From: an uncultured Sinobacteraceae bacterium
GTDB lineage: Bacteria; Pseudomonadota; Gammaproteobacteria; Nevskiales; Nevskiaceae
Assembly: GCA_903822975.1 (NCBI GenBank)
Contig: CAIJRD010000011.1
Location: forward strand, 186,001-250,000
Direction of reading: 5' to 3'
Length of the DNA: 64,000 bases
Under the pieces are notes generated by a model. That model was not told the origin of the DNA, searched no databases, and was given only the letters and a program-made list of their open reading frames with translations. The position numbers were made by a program, and so were the translations under genes. This document shows positions 55,392 to 64,000 of the stretch, piece by piece (position 1 is the stretch's first letter; every line of letters begins with the position of its first letter).

Positions 55392-56429
55392 ATGACGGAT
55401 CAAAGAGAGGGTGCATCGGCGGAAGCTGATGAGGACAGGCTTAGCGCAGTCGTGAAGGTACTTCCACTGCCGCAAGGGATTTTCATGTTCAGCGTCGCAG
55501 CCAATTCGGCGCCCCCAGCATTGGGCGCAGGCGGACTCAAGCTGCCGTCGATCCATGTTGCATTGGGCCCCGACGTGGTCGCCGGGCAAGTTGAATTAAT
55601 GGCTGGCGCTGAAACGCACGGGAACTGGCTGTACACGCCTGGGAATATCTTGATTGCTAAGGTCTCGGCAGCCGGCGCTACGCTAGTACTCACATCCGTC
55701 CGCAGTCACGCAGGGAATCCGCTTTCGATCAAGATCGAACGTATGGATGCCCCTCCTTCAGCGGCCGTTGAATCGGAACAATCCAAGTTGATCCCGATTC
55801 AGGATCCTAAACGCGATGGTTTGCGTGTTCGCGTTAATGCACACATCCGTACGCGCGGCGACTTAAGCTTCGTCGACACGCTATGGGCCGGTCGGGTCGA
55901 GCCGGGGCTTTGGATGGAGGCATTCTCCGTACTCCCCCTCGAGCAACTCGGCGACGACGAAATCGAGTACAAGGGACTCACCGCAAGCGGTTTCGAGACA
56001 CCTTGGCTTAGCGGCGGTGCTTCATGCGGCACGCGTGGTATGTCGGTACCGCTCGTTGGGTTTGCGATACGCCCGAAACATGGCAGCAATGCGGCCAGCA
56101 ATTACGATTGCGAATATAGCGGCTTGTTCCAGTCGGGCAGCGTAGTCGGACCGCTGCGAAACGGCACCCCGTGTCGGTCGACGCAGGCCAATGATCCACT
56201 CGAAGGCATCATGGTGAAAATCGTCGAACGAAAAGCAGCGCCCAATACGGCGATGCCATCGACTACCAAGCCGGCGCCTTCTGGCGGCCGCGTCGTCGGA
56301 CCGGCATTTTCCAAGCTGAGGGAGGAAGCTGCTGCAGCAGTGGCAGGCCTGCGGGGGAACGCGGATCAAAAAGTATCTAAGGCGGCACCGCCACAAAAGA
56401 AAGTCCAAGACAAGCGCGGCGCCAAGTAG
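55392..56429 (+). CDS. Conserved-looking protein of unknown function (345 aa)
   Basis: It starts at ATG with caaggga nearby; a GTG one codon earlier is possible. The N-terminal half (about 120 aa) has alternating beta patterns (VALGPDVVAGQVELMAGAE). The C-terminal half (about residues 160-285) has a dense motif set: GDLSFVDTLWAGRVEPGLW, IEYKGLTASGFETPW, CGTRGMSVPLVGFAIR, YDCEYSG, LRNGTPCRST and NDPLEGI. These three Cys and several Trp suggest a disulfide- or ligand-binding beta domain, perhaps carbohydrate-related. The tail is Lys/Ala-rich. No signal peptide is visible. I do not recognise the family. Confidence 0.7.
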   Translation: MTDQREGASAEADEDRLSAVVKVLPLPQGIFMFSVAANSAPPALGAGGLKLPSIHVALGPDVVAGQVELMAGAETHGNWLYTPGNILIAKVSAAGATLVLTSVRSHAGNPLSIKIERMDAPPSAAVESEQSKLIPIQDPKRDGLRVRVNAHIRTRGDLSFVDTLWAGRVEPGLWMEAFSVLPLEQLGDDEIEYKGLTASGFETPWLSGGASCGTRGMSVPLVGFAIRPKHGSNAASNYDCEYSGLFQSGSVVGPLRNGTPCRSTQANDPLEGIMVKIVERKAAPNTAMPSTTKPAPSGGRVVGPAFSKLREEAAAAVAGLRGNADQKVSKAAPPQKKVQDKRGAK

Positions 56430-56566
56430 TCTGCTAGGGATTTAAAGCACATGTAAACACTGCATCATGACGCCGGATGGTAACCACGCCCGGCGTTTGA
56501 GCGGTGTCGAGTGCTTGCGATAAACGGAATATATAGCCGTCTGCTTTTCTAAGGCCGTTGAGCTGA

Positions 56567-57811
56567 ATGATCTATTTGTTCATCCACCAGAATTTCCCGG
56601 GCCAATACCTGCACCTTGCGCGGTATTTAGCGCATCAGCCAGAAAACACCGTTTATTTTGTAACGCTTCCAAACGGCAACGAGATCGCTGGCGTACAGAA
56701 ACTCAACTACGAAAAGGTGCGGCCGGCCGCCGGGAGCTGCCATTCGTTCACAGTAGAAGTGGATGTGGCAGTGAGGACTGGGCTGGCAGTTGCCGACAAA
56801 TGTCGAGGTCTTCGTGATCGCGGAATTCAGCCGGACATAATTGTTGGACATGCAGGATGGGGCGAAACTTTATTCGTTAAGGACGTATTCCCCGACGTCC
56901 CCCTTCTGGTCAACTTCGAGTTCTACTATCACGCACATGGCGTCGACGTCGATTTCGACCCCGAGTTCCATTCCGACTTCCATCATCCGTCGCATCTGCG
57001 CGTACGCAACGCAACCGCGTTGATGGCTTATGACGCTGCAGATTGGGGGCACTCAGCGACACAATGGCAACTGAAGCTCCATCCGCCAGAGCTTCGAAGC
57101 CGAATAAGCGTATTGCACGAAGGCGTAGATACGAACGCGGTTCGGCCTGATTCAAAGGCGACTTTCTTCCTCGAAAAGGAAGGTCGTCTATTGACTCGAA
57201 GTGACGAAGTGATTACGTACGTCGCTCGAAATCTGGAGCCCTATCGAGGCTTCCACGTCTTCATGCGCGCCTTGCCCGAAATACTCCGTCGGCGGCCCAA
57301 AGCACAAGTCGTCTTAGTTGGTGGTGATGGCGTGAGCTATGGCACGCCCGCCCCACCAATGTCGACATTTCGGGAAACGCTTATCGCAGAGTTGGGCGAT
57401 CAAGTCGATTGGTCACGAATCCATTTTCTAGGCATTCAGGATTACAAGTCTTACCTGAATCTGTTGCAGGTCTCGTCAGTGCATGTATACCTTACGTATC
57501 CATTCGTACTCTCATGGTCCTTCATCGAAGCGATGGCCAGTGGGTGCTTGGTGATCGGATCATCGACTCCTCCTGTGCTGGAAGTTCTCAAAGATGGCGT
57601 GAATGGACTCACAGTCGACTTCTTTGGAATATCGGAGCTCGCCGATCGCATTGACGAAGTGTTGAACGATCCATCGCGCATGGCCAATCTACGCAAGGCC
57701 GCGCGTCAGACCGCGATTGATCAATTTGATCTGAAAAGTCGCACGCTGCCGAGTTGGCTGAGACTTTTCGAAGATCTTATTGCCGGGCGTCGCCCGGCAG
57801 CGCTGCTGTAA
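56567..57811 (+). CDS. Glycosyltransferase family 4 protein
   Basis: The 414-aa protein starts MIYLFIHQNFPGQYLHLAR, a typical GT4/CapM-like N-domain. The C-domain has VVLVGGDGVSYG and the E-x7-E nucleotide-sugar block in SWSFIEAMASGCLVIGSSTPPVLEV. It is a cytoplasmic or membrane-associated retaining glycosyltransferase. It is third or fourth gene of the plus-strand cluster and convergent to the Sel1 operon 79 bases away. The sugar and acceptor are unknown. Confidence 0.88.
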   Translation: MIYLFIHQNFPGQYLHLARYLAHQPENTVYFVTLPNGNEIAGVQKLNYEKVRPAAGSCHSFTVEVDVAVRTGLAVADKCRGLRDRGIQPDIIVGHAGWGETLFVKDVFPDVPLLVNFEFYYHAHGVDVDFDPEFHSDFHHPSHLRVRNATALMAYDAADWGHSATQWQLKLHPPELRSRISVLHEGVDTNAVRPDSKATFFLEKEGRLLTRSDEVITYVARNLEPYRGFHVFMRALPEILRRRPKAQVVLVGGDGVSYGTPAPPMSTFRETLIAELGDQVDWSRIHFLGIQDYKSYLNLLQVSSVHVYLTYPFVLSWSFIEAMASGCLVIGSSTPPVLEVLKDGVNGLTVDFFGISELADRIDEVLNDPSRMANLRKAARQTAIDQFDLKSRTLPSWLRLFEDLIAGRRPAALL

Positions 57812-57890
57812 ACTCATTCGAACGTTCGGTCTCGTACACCAACAGACCGTAATCAGCAGCCTCGAAAACCCTCATCGGCGAGCATTCGAT

Positions 57891-60533
57891 TTAATCGAAG
57901 ATGTTTGTACTTGCCGCCTGCAAGCGGCTTTCCGCATAGTGATCGCCTAAGTCCGCTGCTTGCCTAAAATAGTCTAAAGCTGTTTCAGCACTTGCAGCGA
58001 CGCCTCGTCCAACCTCGTACATCTGCCCGAGGCGCACAATCGCATTTCGGTTTCCAGCATTCGCTGCCTGCCTATACCAACTAATCGACTCGACGACGCG
58101 CTCAGTGATGTCGCTCTGATTTAGCAAATCCCCCAGCGCCAACTGAGCCGATACGTTGCCCTTCTGTGCCGCAGACCGATAGCAGTGTTCTGCCTTAATG
58201 TCGTCGGGCGCAACGCCCAAACCGCGGCGGTAGCAAACACCAAGGTTGTATTCGGCATCTGCATTCCCTAATTCAGCAGCGCGTTTGAAGAATGACGCCG
58301 CAGCATTCACATCCGGCGGCACTTCCATACCCTGTGCTGCAAGGCTGCCGAGTATCACCATTGCTGCTGCGTTGCCTTGATCGGCTGCAGCTTGCAGCCA
58401 TCGTAGTGCTGCCGGAATAGATCTCTCAGTTCCAATACCGCGTAGATAGAAATCGCCAAGAACGCGTTGCGCAACTGCATCACCACTTTGCGCCAGTTCC
58501 GTCCAGATCGGAATGAGCTCCGCCATTTGTGCCTGATCAGCGTTTTCCTCTTCGCGCATATGCGTTAAAGAAAGCGCCGCTCGCAAATTTAATTGCTTAG
58601 CCGCACTTTCATACCAATGCGCAGCTGCTGCTCGATCAACTGGAACGTCGCGACCTTGCTTCATTGCGTCGCCCATCAGCGTCTGCGCCAAGGCGTTTCC
58701 ACCGTGCGCCGCGCGATTAAACCACTGCAATGCAATCTTTCTATCCGCCGGAACATGCACACCGTCTTCGTAAAGAAGCCCTAAGTGCACTTGTGATTCT
58801 GCATCTCCAGCAGAAGCGGCACGCTCCAAGAGGCTGATCACCCGCGTAGCCGGCGGAGTGAGTTCATTTCCTGTTGCCAGCCAATGTGCAAGTCGACAGA
58901 TTGCCGGTGCACTGCCCATTTCAGCGGCACGGGTAAGCCAGTACGCACTAGCTTCCGTATCAACAGGTAAGTAATCTCCTTCACTCAACTGCAGATGAAG
59001 TGCCCAAGCAGCCAGCATGCTGCCGCCCTCCGCAGCTTCCTCAAGTAACTTGCGGCCACGCTCTGAATCCGAGTCAACCCCGAGTCCGCGCAAATAAAGA
59101 AAGGCGAGGTTGTAGCGCGCGCCCAAGTCGCCAAGCTCTGCAGCCTTGCCATACCACTCGGCTGCTGTTGCGAAGTCTTGCGGAACGTTATCGCCACCAG
59201 CGTAGAGGATACCGAGGCGGAGGCAAGCTTCACTGCTACCCGCCGCGGCCGCTTTTCGATATTGCTCGACGGCAGCTTGCGGATCAGGCTCGACACCGTG
59301 CCCGCTGAATTGCATCGCACCGAGTTGGTAAATTGCCTCGGGACTGCCCTGCTCCGCTGCTCGATTAAGCCACTCCGAGGCCGCGCGAAAGTCCTGCGGC
59401 AAACCGGTGCCTTCTGCATACATCTTGCCCAGGGTGTCGTATGCGGGCGCAAAGCCCTGATCTGCAGATTTGCGCAACCAGCGCGCGGCCTCGCCAGCGT
59501 CGAATGGCACACCACGCGCTGCAAGATAAAACTGCGCCAATAGGTACTGAGCTTCGCTGTCGCCTTCATCCGCCGCTTGCCGGCAGAGAATCGCAGCAGA
59601 GTCATAATCTGGGAACTCGCGACCTTCGACCAAGAGGCGCACGAGCGAAACCAAGCCTTTCAAATATCCTCGCGTCGCCGCACGGCGCAGCCAGGTTTCA
59701 GCTTCGGAAAGTCGTTCCGCATTGCCGCGATCTCGACGGTAGAATTCGCCAAGATGAAACATCGCAGCCGACTGCCCGGCTTCGGCTGCTTCGCGTAGCA
59801 ATGCTTCGCCTCGCGCTTCATCTTTAGGGGTGCCTTCTCCCTGCAAGCAAAGTACGGCGAGATAAACCTTCGCAGTGCTGTTCCCGAGTTCCGCCGCCTT
59901 TTCGAATGAAGCAACGGCTCGCGTGTAATCGGCAGGATTGTCGAAGCTGCCGGTGTAGATCATGCCGAGCCCGAGGTGCCCCGCTTCGAGCTCCTGACTC
60001 GCCGATGCTGCGAACCACTTCTCCGCAGCATCGATATCCCTCTGAAGCCCGTAGCCCAGCGCGCACTGATAGCCCAGTCGCGCTTGCGCTGCTGCGTCGC
60101 CTGCATTGGCGGCGAGCGTGTTCCAGCGCGCCGCCTCGTCGAAATTCTGGCGAACCGTCAAACCTTCAGGGAAAAGTCGCTTGAGGACGTTATCTTCACC
60201 TGCCTCATCGTCAACTCTAGAGGCAGTCGATGCGGACGCAGTCGAAGCACCCATTCCGGTTAGATAGATCTCGCCGAGCCGAGCTTGCGAAAGGACGTGC
60301 CCCTGCTCCCCAGCGCTTCGATAATACCGAGTCGCTTCGACCAGACTCGGCAAAACACCCTCACCGCTTTCATATAGCTGCGCCAAGCGGAATTGCGCAT
60401 CGCGCTCGCCGTTCGCAGCCAGCTTGCGAATGAGTGCTGCACCATCGGCCAACTTGCCGGCGGCAAGCAACTGCTCTGCCTTCTGCAAGGTCTTGACGTT
60501 TGATGCGCCGAACATTCCAGACAAGAAACTCAT
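57891..60533 (-). CDS. Giant Sel1-repeat (TPR-like) protein, 880 aa
   Basis: It consists of about 20 Sel1-like repeats of 36 residues from about residue 30 to the end, each with A-x2-L/Y-x2-A-A-x2-G-x2-A-x4-L-G-x-x-Y-x2-G. Examples are LRKSADQGFAPAYDTLGKM and FKRAAELGNADAEYNLG. It lacks a signal peptide and membrane segments, so it should be a cytoplasmic scaffold for protein contacts. It begins 58 bases downstream of the HlyD gene and looks like the third gene of the exporter operon. Sel1 proteins in other systems regulate or assemble envelope and secretion complexes. The exact role is unknown. Confidence 0.85.
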   Translation of the reverse strand: MSFLSGMFGASNVKTLQKAEQLLAAGKLADGAALIRKLAANGERDAQFRLAQLYESGEGVLPSLVEATRYYRSAGEQGHVLSQARLGEIYLTGMGASTASASTASRVDDEAGEDNVLKRLFPEGLTVRQNFDEAARWNTLAANAGDAAAQARLGYQCALGYGLQRDIDAAEKWFAASASQELEAGHLGLGMIYTGSFDNPADYTRAVASFEKAAELGNSTAKVYLAVLCLQGEGTPKDEARGEALLREAAEAGQSAAMFHLGEFYRRDRGNAERLSEAETWLRRAATRGYLKGLVSLVRLLVEGREFPDYDSAAILCRQAADEGDSEAQYLLAQFYLAARGVPFDAGEAARWLRKSADQGFAPAYDTLGKMYAEGTGLPQDFRAASEWLNRAAEQGSPEAIYQLGAMQFSGHGVEPDPQAAVEQYRKAAAAGSSEACLRLGILYAGGDNVPQDFATAAEWYGKAAELGDLGARYNLAFLYLRGLGVDSDSERGRKLLEEAAEGGSMLAAWALHLQLSEGDYLPVDTEASAYWLTRAAEMGSAPAICRLAHWLATGNELTPPATRVISLLERAASAGDAESQVHLGLLYEDGVHVPADRKIALQWFNRAAHGGNALAQTLMGDAMKQGRDVPVDRAAAAHWYESAAKQLNLRAALSLTHMREEENADQAQMAELIPIWTELAQSGDAVAQRVLGDFYLRGIGTERSIPAALRWLQAAADQGNAAAMVILGSLAAQGMEVPPDVNAAASFFKRAAELGNADAEYNLGVCYRRGLGVAPDDIKAEHCYRSAAQKGNVSAQLALGDLLNQSDITERVVESISWYRQAANAGNRNAIVRLGQMYEVGRGVAASAETALDYFRQAADLGDHYAESRLQAASTNIFD

Positions 60534-60591
60534 TTGCAGAGTCGCTGCCCATTACGCTGTGCACGCGACGCCGAGACTTCCTCGAAACGCA

Positions 60592-61977
60592 TCATGGCTC
60601 GCGCATCGCTTCCGACCCAGTGCGAAGAGCTCCGCCAATCAAATAAGCCAATATCGTTCTACGCCCGACCATGATGTCGCCCTGCAATGTCATACCGGGC
60701 GTAAGTTGAAAATCGGCTGGAACATTGCGCAGATGTACATCTGTAATTGCCACGCGCACCTTGAAGTACGGATCGACTGGCTGATTATTTTCATCAGTCG
60801 TGAACGAACCTTCGCTGATGTTTTTTACAACACCTTTTGCCGTGCCGTGTTCGGTAAATCGATAGGCATCGAGCTTGACCTGCAGCGGATCGCCAACCTT
60901 GATGAATCCGGCATCGGCAGCCGCAATTTTTACCTCGGCTTCGAGCGGCGCATTTGCCGGCATCAAGGTAAACAAAGGTTCGGGTGCCGTGCCCGCCGGG
61001 CTGCCGGCAACGGAACCAACCGAGACCTTACCGATTTTAAGAACGACTGAATCCGCAGGTGCTCTTAAACTTTCGAGCTCACGTGTGTTTTGTGCTTTTT
61101 CCAGACCCTGCTTTGTAACGTCCAGATCATTCTGCACCAGCACCAAAGCCTGACCGGTATCACCATGCCATTTCTGGATGTACGCGGCGCGTTGCGATCG
61201 TAGCGACGAAAGAAGCTGCTGCTGGGATTCCAGTTGGTTTTCACTGTCAGCGAGCAATCGACCAATCTCGACACGCGTATCGACAGCGGTCACCCACTGC
61301 AATTTCGATACGTAGCCCGACTTAAGTAGCGGCTGATACGTCTGCTCCAATTGTTCAGCGAGCTTCAAACGCTTTCTGTACTCAACCGCGTCCCGCGCAT
61401 ACTGTGCCCGGGTTGCATCGGTCGACCGAATACGATCATCAAAATCAGATAGGGATGCACGATATTCTGCTTGGCGCTGCTCATAAATCGAGCGCTGCAA
61501 CTGATCGTAGGGCCCCGTTCCGGAAGAAACGTAGGCTTTATCAGAGACCTCTGCTTTGCGGCGAGCTACTTCCGCTTCGTCGCTCGCAAGCTTCTGAGCA
61601 AGCTGCTCGAGGTCAGCACCCGATACAGTCGGATCGAGCGTTGCCAGCACCTGCCCCGCCTTAACCAAATCGCCCGGTTTGACCAAGACCTCCTTCAGCA
61701 CGCCGGAGTTGAGCATCGACACGTATAGGGCTCCTGCAGAGGGCACCATAAGGCCGGGACCAGTAACAACGCGGTCGAGCTTAACAACCGCAGAAAGCGC
61801 GAAAAATGACGCGAACATAACAAGCAGAACATACAGGACTCGCGGCGCGTTTCTCGGAGCGGTATCGGCAAATACACCTACCGTCGCAGACTCAAACGCG
61901 CTCACAACCTCGCCAATATGCTCGTCCTGCCTTCGCGCAAGACCTTTCTTCTCAGCGGGAACCGGTAGGTTATTCAT
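60592..61977 (-). CDS. HlyD-family periplasmic adaptor of a type I secretion system
   Basis: The 461-aa protein has a single N-terminal membrane segment (YVLLVMFASFFALSAVV, about residues 49-65). A lipoyl-like half (VLKEVLVKPGDLVKAGQVLA), a long coiled-coil region (residues about 120-260) and a C-terminal beta-barrel (APLEAEVKIAAADAGFIKVG) follow, ending VGRRTILAYLIGGALR. It links the ABC exporter to a TolC-type outer-membrane channel. It starts four bases downstream of the ABC gene stop, so coupling is tight. No TolC gene is in the window. Confidence 0.93.
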   Translation of the reverse strand: MNNLPVPAEKKGLARRQDEHIGEVVSAFESATVGVFADTAPRNAPRVLYVLLVMFASFFALSAVVKLDRVVTGPGLMVPSAGALYVSMLNSGVLKEVLVKPGDLVKAGQVLATLDPTVSGADLEQLAQKLASDEAEVARRKAEVSDKAYVSSGTGPYDQLQRSIYEQRQAEYRASLSDFDDRIRSTDATRAQYARDAVEYRKRLKLAEQLEQTYQPLLKSGYVSKLQWVTAVDTRVEIGRLLADSENQLESQQQLLSSLRSQRAAYIQKWHGDTGQALVLVQNDLDVTKQGLEKAQNTRELESLRAPADSVVLKIGKVSVGSVAGSPAGTAPEPLFTLMPANAPLEAEVKIAAADAGFIKVGDPLQVKLDAYRFTEHGTAKGVVKNISEGSFTTDENNQPVDPYFKVRVAITDVHLRNVPADFQLTPGMTLQGDIMVGRRTILAYLIGGALRTGSEAMREP

Positions 61978-61981
61978 TGGC

Positions 61982-64000
61982 TCACGTACTCCCCAACATC
62001 GCTAGGGGTGCGTCTGCCGCGCCACGATCGAGGTGACGATTTTGTTGGTGCCACAAGTGTTTGTAAATGTCGCATCGCTGCAGCAATTCTTCATGAGTAC
62101 CAATGTCGTAGACCTTGCCGCGCTCTAGAACCAGAATCGCATCGGCCTCTACCAGCATCGACAAACGGTGTGAGATCGCAACCACCGTTCGACCCTTGGC
62201 GATTCGACGAAGATTCGCATTGATGATCGCCTCACTCTCGGCGTCTAGTGCACTGGTTGCTTCGTCGAGAATCAATAACGGAGGGTCGATCAAAAGCGCG
62301 CGGGCAATCGCAAGTCGCTGACGCTGACCGCCCGACAGATTGACAGCGCCCTCTTCGAGCAACGTATCGTAGCCGCGCGGCAGGCGCTCGATAAATTCTT
62401 CGGCGCCTGCAACTTGTGCGGCCCGAACAATCTGATCGAAGCTGGCACTTGGACGCGCCATCGATATGTTGTCGCGAATCGAACCGGAAAACAGAAAATT
62501 CTCTTGCGCAACCACACCAATACTGGATCGAAGATGGCCGAGGTTAATCTCGCGCAAATCCATGCCATCGAGTTTTATTAAACCGTCATAGTTCGTATGC
62601 AATCGTTGAAGCAGGCGAGTTACTGTAGTTTTGCCAGACCCACTTCGCCCCATAATGCCGAGCATTTTTCCGCGTGGAACGCTAAAGGTCACCCCGTCAA
62701 GAGCATGCGGCGCATCAGTCGAATACCTAAACCGAACGTCTTTAAATGAGATTTCCCCCTCGATCGGCAATCGAAGTCCTGAGTTCTGCCGGCTGTCTTC
62801 TGGCTCTCGATTTAGCACAGAAGCTATCTCCGAAACCGATGATCGTAGTTCAGCCAAATCATTTTGAAGATGTGCAATCTTAATTAGCGGCGCGGCCAAG
62901 CGCCCCGCCAACATCGAAAATGCGATCAACGCTCCAGCGTTAATAGGATCCGAAGCAGCAAGAATGAAATATGCGCCGATAATCACTGACCCTACATAGA
63001 TCATTCGATCAAAAGGCAGCGAAAGCGTTTGGGGATAATTGGAGACTACTCCCAGGTCATGTCTTGCGAGTGTTGCGTCAGCAACCAACGCGTCCCACTC
63101 ACGGCGTCGCCGCCCTTCGAGCGCAAGTGATTTTATAGTTCGCATCCCATATATTGTTTCCACTAAATGAGACGATTTCCTATTCTCGGTATTGACGACG
63201 CGACGAACTCGCTTGCTTATTGGTTCCATGAAAACCAACACGATAACAAACACAATGGCCGCCATGATTAACGAGATGAACGTCAACTTCCACTCAAGAA
63301 TAAACATCGCTGGAAGCAGCCCGATTAAGGGAACAGCATCGAGAATCGCGCCAAAGATTTGACCCGTGAGCATTTGGCGCACGTATGTCACTCTATGAAG
63401 TTTGCTTAGGATTGCACCTGTGGAATTACGTTCAAAGTAATCCATTGGCAACTTGAGCAATTTATCAACGATGTATAAGTTGATACGCCCGTCGAGCCGA
63501 GTGCTAGCAACCTGTGTAAGTGCCCGCCGTAAATGGCCGAGGACCATCTCGGAAATAACGATGAACGCCAACGCTGCTGCTAAGACGTTGAGAGTTGATA
63601 GCGACTGATGCAGAAGCACCCGATTCACAACGATCATGATCATAAACGGAGGCGCCAATGCAAACGCCGTCGAGACGATGGCCGCCGCCGCAATATCTAC
63701 AAAAACTTTTTTCTCTCGAACAATTTGAGCAATAAACCATCCCATTCCGAACGGTTGCTCATCGTCCGACACGGAAAAGTGGCGCTTAATAAGAACGATC
63801 TCGCCAGCCCATATTTTTGCCATTTGGGCTTCGTCAAGCGTAACGAGAGCGTCATCGTTCGCAGTCGGATCTCGCAACACGGCGATCAAGCCCGACTTCT
63901 CATCGATGCGCGCAGCCTCAAGGACCAATGCACTTCCATCGATACTTCGAATGACCGCAGGAAGTACTTTGGCTAGTCGGGGAAGGTCCTTAAATCGAAG
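61982..64000 (-). CDS. Type I secretion ABC exporter (HlyB-like), N-terminus beyond window
   Basis: The frame is open to base 64000 and runs 672 codons within the window. The left (N-terminal) part visible, including LPRLAKVLPAVIRSIDG and LDEAQMAKIWAGEIVLI, resembles the C39-peptidase-like domain of HlyB-type exporters. Whether its catalytic Cys is present cannot be seen. A six-helix membrane domain follows, then an ATPase with Walker A GRSGSGKTT, signature LSGGQRQRLAI, Walker B LLILDEATSAL and ISHRLSML. It powers export with the HlyD adaptor encoded four bases downstream. The gene's N-terminal start lies outside the window. Confidence 0.95.
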   Translation of the reverse strand, partial: LRFKDLPRLAKVLPAVIRSIDGSALVLEAARIDEKSGLIAVLRDPTANDDALVTLDEAQMAKIWAGEIVLIKRHFSVSDDEQPFGMGWFIAQIVREKKVFVDIAAAAIVSTAFALAPPFMIMIVVNRVLLHQSLSTLNVLAAALAFIVISEMVLGHLRRALTQVASTRLDGRINLYIVDKLLKLPMDYFERNSTGAILSKLHRVTYVRQMLTGQIFGAILDAVPLIGLLPAMFILEWKLTFISLIMAAIVFVIVLVFMEPISKRVRRVVNTENRKSSHLVETIYGMRTIKSLALEGRRRREWDALVADATLARHDLGVVSNYPQTLSLPFDRMIYVGSVIIGAYFILAASDPINAGALIAFSMLAGRLAAPLIKIAHLQNDLAELRSSVSEIASVLNREPEDSRQNSGLRLPIEGEISFKDVRFRYSTDAPHALDGVTFSVPRGKMLGIMGRSGSGKTTVTRLLQRLHTNYDGLIKLDGMDLREINLGHLRSSIGVVAQENFLFSGSIRDNISMARPSASFDQIVRAAQVAGAEEFIERLPRGYDTLLEEGAVNLSGGQRQRLAIARALLIDPPLLILDEATSALDAESEAIINANLRRIAKGRTVVAISHRLSMLVEADAILVLERGKVYDIGTHEELLQRCDIYKHLWHQQNRHLDRGAADAPLAMLGST

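Noticed and set aside
56470..56496. acgccgg / ccggcgt hairpin between the unknown protein and the GT4 gene as a terminator
   Set aside because: The stem has a 13-base loop and no T run, so it is too weak to call.

Overview
The window is high-GC, gene-dense DNA from a Gammaproteobacterium. The evidence is the conserved order of two ribosomal operons (rpsP-rimM-trmD-rplS and rpsF-rpsR-rplI-dnaB-alr), the rnr/rlmB pair, the ppsR/ppsA pair, and a Pseudomonas-like desaturase operon with a divergent FabR/DesT-type repressor. Lineages such as Nevskiales or Xanthomonadales would fit, but this genus-level guess is an inference. No phage, transposase, CRISPR array or rRNA operon was found. One tRNA (Leu, CAG) is present.

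Layout. 0-8 kb: the last codons of acnA, a VOC protein, two envelope proteins, a type-2 ferredoxin-NADP reductase, an MFS exporter, an SpmA-SpmB fusion and a Tat-exported PhoD phosphatase. 8-16.5 kb: ppsR, an SMR transporter, ppsA, a CinA-like protein, then desT-like repressor / reductase / fatty acid desaturase. 16.5-22 kb: an isocitrate dehydrogenase fused to two CBS domains, a DJ-1 protein, grxD, sodB, argF and nadC. 22-29.5 kb: an AT-richer FkbM methyltransferase, a hydrolase, sppA, then a peroxide-defence pair (2-Cys peroxiredoxin and trxB) preceded by an OxyR-like site, a GST and an NlpC/P60 lipoprotein. 29.6-38 kb: the rplS-trmD-rimM-rpsP operon, ffh, an MBL phosphodiesterase, ypjD, a CorC/CorB protein and radA. 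38-41.5 kb: a decayed-repeat region, a PP2C phosphatase, a HExxH lipoprotein and an acyltransferase. 41.7-51 kb: alr, dnaB, rplI, rpsR, rpsF, a Sel1-type membrane protein, rlmB, an OmpA-like lipoprotein, rnr and tRNA-Leu.

From 51 kb to the right edge, immediately after tRNA-Leu, the composition becomes more AT-rich. An unusual envelope/secretion locus occupies this part. It holds a 139-aa His-rich protein with a degenerate RTX-cap-like C-terminus, a GT2-GT4 double glycosyltransferase, an unrecognised 345-aa protein and a GT4 glycosyltransferase. Convergent to these is an operon of a type I secretion ABC exporter (cut by the window edge), its HlyD-type adaptor and an 880-aa cytoplasmic Sel1-repeat protein. 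I infer a type I secretion system coupled to glycosylation. This is the best candidate in the window for an undescribed system.

Regulatory signals that could be read directly: a promoter flanked by two palindromic operators in front of the desaturase operon, an OxyR-type site before prx-trxB, a palindrome between ppsR and the SMR gene, about ten intrinsic terminators, and an 85-bp inverted-repeat element upstream of the 139-aa gene.
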